This document shows positions 58,531 through 64,000 of a stretch of 64,000 bases of DNA, in pieces (positions within the stretch are counted from its first letter, which is position 1; the number at the start of each line of letters is the position of its first letter). Below the pieces are notes generated by a model, which was not told where the DNA came from, made no database searches, and saw nothing but the letters and a program-made list of their open reading frames with translations. The stretch comes from Opisthocomus hoazin (lineage: Eukaryota; Chordata; Aves; Opisthocomiformes; Opisthocomidae). The stretch spans positions 18,990,518-19,054,517 of the forward strand of contig NC_134414.1 of the NCBI RefSeq assembly GCF_030867145.1, read 5' to 3'. The position numbers and the translations under genes were made by a program.

Positions 58531-61500
58531 GTACGGCCGCGCCCGGCCTGGGGCCGCGAGAGACCGGTGGCGGGCCCGGGAGGCATCTTCCTGCCGCGGA
58601 TGCCTGTGCTGGTCTCAGTGCCCGCTGCGAGGGCCGCTGGCCCAAGGGTCTGTGGAGGCCGCAGGGTCAGCGGTGTGGTGTGCTGGTTAGTGGGCTGTGC
58701 CCGTGCTGACCCGTGGTTTCAGTGCGCTGTGTGAGTGTAACGCAGCCCGGAGCATGGCGCACTCGCTTGCTGCGAACGCCTGGTGGAGTCTGATGTGTGG
58801 GTTGTACCTGGGTGTGCAGGGGACTGGCTCAGTTCTGGGTCCGGTCTTGTTTAACATCTTTATCAACGATCTGGATGAGGACATTGAGTGCTCCCTCAGT
58901 AAGTTTGCAGATGACACCAAGCTGGGTGGGAGTGTCGATCTGCTTGAGGGTAGGAAGGCTCTGCAGGGGGATCTGGACAGACTGGATCGATGTGCCAAGG
59001 CCAACTGTATGAGTTTCAACAAGGCCAAGTGCCGAGTCTTGCACTTTGGTCACAACAACCCCATGCAAAGCCACAGGCTTGGGGAGGAGTGGCTGGAAAG
59101 CTGCCCAGCAGAAAAGGACCTTGGGGTATTGTTTGACAGCCAGCTGAACAGGAGCCAGCAGTGTGCCCAGGTGGCCAAGAAGGCCAACGGCATCCTGGCT
59201 TGTATCCGGAATAGTGTGTCCAGCAGGAGTGGGGAGGGGATTGTGCCCCTGTACTGGGCACTGGTGAGGCCGCACCTGGAGTACTGTGTTCAGTTTTGGG
59301 CCCCTCACTACAAGAGGACATTGAGGCACTGGAGTGTGTCCAGAGAAGGGCAATGAGGCTGGTGAAGGGTCTAGAGAACAAGTCTTATGAGGAGCAGCTG
59401 AGGGGTCTGGGTCTGTTTAGTCTGGAGAAGAGGAGGCTGAGGGGGGACCTTATTGCTCTCTGCAACTACCTGAAAGGAGGTTGTAGTGAGGCAGGTGTTG
59501 GTCTCTTCTCCCAGGTAACTAGTGATAGGATGAGAGGCAATGGCTTCAAGCTGCGTCAGGGGAGGTTTAGATTGGATGTTAGGAAAAATGTCTTTACTGA
59601 AAGAGTGGTCAGGCATTGGAATAGGCTGTCCAAGGAGGTGGCAGAGTCCCCATCTGTGGAGGTGTTCGAAAAATGTGTAGGTGTGGCACTTCAGGATATG
59701 GCTTGGTAGGCATGGTGATGTTGGGTGGATGGTTGGACTCAATGATATAGTTTTCCAACCTATGATTCTATGATTCTAAGGACTGCCTTGCTGATGCCCA
59801 GTGTGTGGCATGCTGGCTGACATTTGACATGTCCCAAGGTGGCTGTCCGTCCAAATTGTGTATTGTGCAGATTAATGTGTCCAGCGGTGAGCAAACCTGA
59901 GGTTCGCTGTGTGAAATGTCCTGCTCTGAGTGTTTGCGTTCGGCGCGACCTATCTGAGCGACACTGTGGGCCGTGATGAGTGGTGGATATCACTGCGTCA
60001 TCGGTGCCCGCCGCACAGAGCGTACAGGTGGAGCACGGGGCCTGACGTGCATCCCTTCATTGCGCTGGGAGATGGGGATGTGGTGTTTGTTACATCAGTG
60101 GCAATTTTTTTCTTAGCTGAAGGCTAGTGTAACGGGTCATTAACATCTGAACTGCTGTGTGAACAGGTAACTTGCATACCTCCTGGTGTAAGCCTCTGTG
60201 AAGCCTAGTGCATGCTCTATTCATACATGAATGAACATTTATGTGTACCAGTTTTTGGGGCGTGCTGCTGAGACGCTACTATACTAAGCCACTGTCAGCA
60301 GCTGTAGAAGATCAGATGCATATCGGGGCTGTAAAGTAAACCTGTTGTCTCAGTGAAACCATGTCTGTAGGTGTTGGGCTAAAAACTTGCTTAGAAAGTA
60401 AAACTGATGCTGTCCAGTGAAACTGAAAGCTGTTCTTACTAGCCCTCTGTTTCTTTTAACAGAAAAAAAGTTCACAGGTGTTTACCATTGCACAGAATTT
60501 GGGATTTCACCTAGCATATCTTTTTTCTGTTATTGAATGTTTAGTAATGTTCTCCTGTTTTATGAGTTCTCAGCCACAAATAGTTTCAATAATGTATTTT
60601 ATGTAATTTTTGGAATTTATAAGCTGGAGCTTGAAGGGAACAAGGGTCATGTTACAACTTGTGATTTTACTGATGAAGGAGCATGCATTTCTCTGTCCTT
60701 GAGAAATCTGTGAATTGCAATAGAGTTATGTATTTGCAGACTCAGGAGAACAATACTGAATGTTTATAAAATTATTCCCAAAGTTATGTAGCGTAAAAAA
60801 GGTAGACTTCATGCTAAGTTTTTGCTAGGCACAAGATGGAGTTTGTGGTTTGTCCCCAGAAAGTGGTAAGTAGAGTTTTCAAAATCAGAATAGCGTAAGT
60901 AATTATGGTGTTTACAGACATTTTACAATGAAAAAGGCATTACGTATTTACTGTTGGAATTCAGGTTCCTATGACTCAGGAATAAATATAATAAAAATTT
61001 TCATTTTCTGTGCAAATTTGATACTTCCAGAATGTTATCAGAGCCTATAGGGAGTAACATGATAGTTTATAATTTTTTTCTTGATGTAAATCATTTGTGT
61101 AAATAGTGTACATAACTTAGTATAATACGCAGTCAATGACAGTTTTCTGAACAAATCCTGTTTTCTTGACTATTACAGATCGAACCTACTGATTCAAAGA
61201 ATAATATGTTGGTGTTCTTCAAGCTGCGACCTGAAGTAATTACAGAAGATAATCTTCATAGTAATATTCTTGTGTCATCTATGTTAGATTCGCCAATTAA
61301 CACCCTTTATCAAGCGGTACGACAAGTTTTTGCACCAGTGTTACTGAAGGTGAGCAATATATGATTTAAATGTTCGGTAGATTTATTGAAACATTGAAAT
61401 TCCATAGGATGCTAACTATTCTGAGATAAATATTATCTATTTTAAAAATAAAATATTTTAAGAGCTAAATTAATGGATGGTAGTTCTAATTCCTAAATTA

Positions 61501-63634
61501 AAGGTGTTTCACCTTCTATCAGTAAGAATGAGAGAGGTATTCTGGTCATACATATTCCTGACAAGAAATGTGGAATACACTGGGCAATGGTGGCTGATGG
61601 AGACAACAGCTCCTTAGCTTCTTTCCACTAGTAGTTCCAGTCTTGTGTTCTTTTCTTGTGTTAGATATTCTTACATTTTATATAAAATGCATAGGTTTGT
61701 GTCATGCAAACTGGGACTCTATAATATGTGGCAGATAGGTGTGCTAGACTCTAGGTTAATTTGTACAGCTGCATTGTTCATAGTTTTGCTTTCTTTAGAT
61801 GTTCTGAGGCTTCTCCTTCTGTTCTGTTAAAGAATATATTTCCTTTGTGGATTTTTTGTCAAAAGCGATGAGCATGGCTGTGTTTCATAAGCTGAACAAG
61901 CAGAGTTCCAGCATTTAAGTATTTTTAATTTCTTGTATGTCATAATATTAGTAAAATAATTTTAGATAAACACAATGAACTTTAATATTTGATTCTAGTG
62001 GTTTCCAGATTATACTGTAGAAGTAGATTCCAAATTTATTTAGCTTCAGAGACTAACTAAAAAATAATCTTCAACACATTTTCAGAGTGCCATTATAAAT
62101 CCGACAACTGACTTTTGATTTTGTGATAACAATTTTTTACAGTATTATTTTGAATTGTTAAGTGAAAAGAATGAGATGGTTTTCCTTGACTTTAAGAAAA
62201 AGAAGTTACTCCGTTGTCCCACTATGTGCTTGGTTATTGTTAGTAATCTGAATATTTCTTTTTCCAAGATTAATGTGAGGAAAATAGTAGTTGTTCTACC
62301 ATGTGACTCACAATTTTTGAAATTTTCATTGCAGGATGAGAGATGGAGTAAAACATTTGATCCCAAACTCCAGAAACTTTTAAGTGAGCTTGAAGCTGGC
62401 TTGAGTACTGTTCTCAGAAGATCAGATCCTAATTACACAGGAGCAAAATTCAGTGAAGATGATGTGCGAGGTGTGTTTTGCAGTTACGTCTTTCATTGTT
62501 AATTTTAAATTAGGAGTAAATAATTTATCTACAGGTTGAGTTTTCAGTCTTCGTTATCCCCATGACTGCAGAGTATGAAATGTAACAGGTTGTGGTGAGT
62601 AGATTGCCATTAGTGATGATCAACTCTGGTCCCTTAGTGTGAACTTGATACTATGGTTAGTTAGAGTCAGAAGTTGAAGGATAATTACATAACCACATGG
62701 TAAAAATCTGCTTTAGAAAGTGTGTTCTGACTGGAAATTTTTTGTGACCATTTGTGTATTATGTCATGTATTTAAACATTTTCCATTACTATTTTCAGCT
62801 ATACTTACACCAACAGATGAATTTCAGTTCTGGATAGAATGTGCTCATCATGGAAGTAAATGGTGTAGTAAAGAGAGAGCTTCTCATTTTAAAGACTTGT
62901 TTGAGGACATTGCACAAGTATGTTTTCTTTTGTCTGATCAGTGATATATTTGTAGACTTAGTAAAAAAAATCTTCTTATGGAGTATATGTCAGTATATGC
63001 AGTCTTTTAAATATATGAATATGTAACTGTTTAGTTATTTATTCTTGGACACAATTATGCTTTTAATAGACATTAATGTAGTTTTTAGTGACAGTGGTGC
63101 AGGGGAATGCTGGCATTTAACTGGGAGCAGGTTTGACCATTGAATACTAAGAGCTGCTGTAGAAATACAACAGTATGCTACAGTTAGTGAACTGGAAATT
63201 GACTCATGAAATTATAAAAAGGAAAACTGAAAATGCAGATAGTAATAATGAAGGCTCTTATGCAAAATTTTGGGCACCTGTAAAGCTCTTGCTTGAATAG
63301 CGCTTCAGATATCAGTATATTCTTCACATGAATAAACTAAGAGAAATGCCTGGTTTTGGGGAGGATTATGCCGTATTCCTGTGAAGCAATAAAACCCAGG
63401 AAACTATAGCAATTAACAGCTTCAGAAAAGTATAAATGTTTCTGCAATACTAGTTGCAAAGTGATGATATTAAGGATATTTTTTTCTAGGATTATTACAA
63501 CTTGGATAGTCTCTCGTTATCTGAAGTTGTGGATTTGGTGGAGACTACCAAGGATACTGTTGATGGTGTGTGGAGACAAACAGAACATGATCCTTATCCA
63601 CAGTCACGCATGCATAATCTCTTGGATGTAATAG
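58336..63634 (+). CDS. DYNC2H1: Cytoplasmic dynein 2 heavy chain 1, N-terminal part (exons 1-5)
   Basis: Partial gene; it runs off the window. Coding exons: 58336-58530, 61179-61349, 62335-62470, 62799-62917, 63490-63634. All introns are GT-AG, phases agree, and the join gives 255 residues of a protein of about 4,300. The full protein is the motor that drives retrograde intraflagellar transport from the ciliary tip. This part is the start of the N-terminal tail (dynein heavy chain N-terminal region 1), which mediates dimerisation and subunit binding; the AAA+ motor lies downstream outside the window. Diagnostic stretches include [41 protein letters not shown] and EVVDLVETT, all close to the human protein. 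The ATG was chosen for homology and its fit to exon 1. Exon 1 is the most diverged part, with an Ala/Gly/Leu-rich loop (residues about 23-37) in GC-rich sequence. Intron 1 holds a CR1. Confidence 0.96.
58531..61178 (+). other. DYNC2H1: DYNC2H1 intron 1, holding a CR1
   Basis: 2.65-kb GT-AG intron. The first ~100 bp is still CpG-rich, then comes a plus-strand CR1 (58,820-59,778), then AT-rich sequence. Short frames at 59760-60127 have no domain. Confidence 0.9.
58820..59778 (+). mobile_element. CR1 LINE insertion, ORF2 C-terminal half
   Basis: The longest CR1 in the window (about 960 bp), sense to DYNC2H1. Frame 58697-59356 enters the element and encodes [20 protein letters not shown], then the reverse transcriptase FADD box ([10 protein letters not shown], near 58903-58931), then [11 protein letters not shown] one-base frameshift near 59308-59315 moves the rest to frame 59296-59709 ([20 protein letters not shown] to [20 protein letters not shown]). 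The tip is TATGATTCTATGATTCTAAG at 59760-59779. It is 5' truncated within the reverse transcriptase domain, so it cannot move by itself. Confidence 0.95.
61179..61349 (+). CDS. DYNC2H1: DYNC2H1 exon 2
   Basis: Acceptor ATTACAG|ATC, donor AAG|GTGAGC. Residues 66-122, including [20 protein letters not shown] and [15 protein letters not shown]. 171 nt, phase 0. Confidence 0.97.
61350..62334 (+). other. DYNC2H1: DYNC2H1 intron 2
   Basis: 985-bp AT-rich intron. The open frame from 62155 is intron read into exon 3. No other feature. Confidence 0.85.
62335..62470 (+). CDS. DYNC2H1: DYNC2H1 exon 3
   Basis: Acceptor TTGCAG|GAT, donor CGAG|GTGTGT. Residues 123-167 plus one base, including [20 protein letters not shown]. 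136 nt. Confidence 0.97.
62471..62798 (+). other. DYNC2H1: DYNC2H1 intron 3
   Basis: 328-bp AT-rich intron; nothing further seen. Confidence 0.85.
62799..62917 (+). CDS. DYNC2H1: DYNC2H1 exon 4
   Basis: Acceptor TTTTCAG|CT, donor CAA|GTATGT. Completes Ala168 and adds [20 protein letters not shown] to [11 protein letters not shown]. 119 nt. Confidence 0.97.
62918..63489 (+). other. DYNC2H1: DYNC2H1 intron 4
   Basis: 572-bp AT-rich intron with no other feature. Confidence 0.85.
63490..63634 (+). CDS. DYNC2H1: DYNC2H1 exon 5
   Basis: Acceptor TTTCTAG|GAT, donor ATAG|GTAAAC. Encodes [20 protein letters not shown] to [11 protein letters not shown] plus one base. 145 nt; the next exon lies beyond the window. 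Confidence 0.97.
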
Positions 63635-64000
63635 GTAAACCTTTATGCGGTCTTTATTAAATGAACAGATGAGGAAAAGTAAAATAAATCCTTGAGCAGA
63701 AACCTTCTTCCTCCTAAAGGCACCAGGGACAGCCTGCAGCATTAAGGTGCTTGCTTCTTGTAATTATGATCCATGAGTATTGTTTGCCTTATAGTATCCA
63801 ATAATTCAGTGACCTCTGGTAGATACCTTCACACATGCTTGGGAAGATGATGGACAATGACAAGATGGAGTTCAATACCTTTCAGCCTGTGGACTGGATT
63901 TGTCTCGCTTCTGTTTGACTCTTTTGTCTTTCTCTCACAGGAGAAAATTTATTTACAGAAACCCCTGTTTGAAAGTTGATTCAGTTTGTGTGGAGGTGAC
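63635..64000 (+). other. DYNC2H1: Start of DYNC2H1 intron 5
   Basis: Intron sequence to the window edge. The next expected exon (continuing after ...LLDVIG) was not found in the remaining 366 bp. Confidence 0.8.

Larger units (their letters stand above)
57190..58640. promoter_or_regulatory. CpG island and bidirectional promoter of DCUN1D5 and DYNC2H1
   Basis: CpG-dense block spanning both first exons. The two start codons diverge and are 795 bp apart (57541-58335). Visible sites include GC boxes (for example the cccgccccgccccgccccgc block near 57688-57708), an ETS-like CAGGAAGTGA at 57837-57846, two GGTAAC half-sites at 57774-57779 and 57785-57790, a YY1-like GCCGCCATTTCC at 58213-58224 and an X-box match at 58226-58239. 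No TATA box stands out, as is usual for housekeeping promoters. The many Arg/Pro/Ala-rich open frames here are by-products of GC content. Confidence 0.85.

Noticed and set aside
57531-58690. Multiple long open frames between DCUN1D5 and DYNC2H1
   Set aside because: They overlap each other and the promoter, are low-complexity Arg/Pro/Ala, and conflict with the well-supported exons.
1-64000. CRISPR arrays, tRNA or rRNA genes
   Set aside because: No spaced direct repeats or tRNA/rRNA signatures noticed; the sequence is vertebrate nuclear DNA.

Overview
This is a vertebrate nuclear window, almost certainly from a bird. It holds about ten CR1 (chicken repeat 1) LINE fragments of several ages, most with the typical 3' tip, plus class III (ERVL-like) retroviral sequence. 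There are no Alu, L1 or mammalian SINE elements. On the right sit DCUN1D5 (minus strand) and DYNC2H1 (plus strand), head to head, as they are in human 11q22. No bacterial features, CRISPR arrays, tRNA or rRNA genes were seen.

Left and centre (1-44,100): I recognise no complete host protein-coding gene. The stretch is AT-rich intergenic DNA carrying CR1 fragments. It also has a G-rich minisatellite (12.46-12.70 kb) beside a small GC-rich patch, a solo ERVL-type LTR on the minus strand with 5-bp flanking duplications (18.34-18.90 kb), and a 5'-truncated ERVL provirus (about 20.48-24.10 kb). That provirus keeps RT, RNase H and integrase in one frame broken by three TGA codons, and keeps its 3' LTR. 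A ~194-bp tandem duplication lies next to it. A strong CpG island at 26.46-27.32 kb has no recognisable gene. From about 31.4 to 44.1 kb I see no recent transposable element.

Right (44,100-64,000): DCUN1D5 is complete, with eight exons from 57,540 down to 44,112, 705 nt of coding sequence and 234 residues. All introns are GT-AG and all phases agree. DYNC2H1 starts at 58,336. Its first five coding exons (255 residues) are in the window, which ends inside intron 5. The 795 bp between the two start codons is CpG-rich and looks like a shared bidirectional promoter. It has a good RFX X-box match (58,226-58,239) and a YY1-like site just upstream of DYNC2H1, as expected for a ciliary gene.

Function: DCUN1D5 promotes cullin neddylation. 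DYNC2H1 is the motor heavy chain for retrograde intraflagellar transport. Nothing in the sequence links the two pathways beyond the shared promoter. I found no convincing new multi-gene system. The most useful leads are the promoter architecture, the orphan CpG island, the decayed but single-frame pol, and a candidate terminal exon for a small membrane protein.
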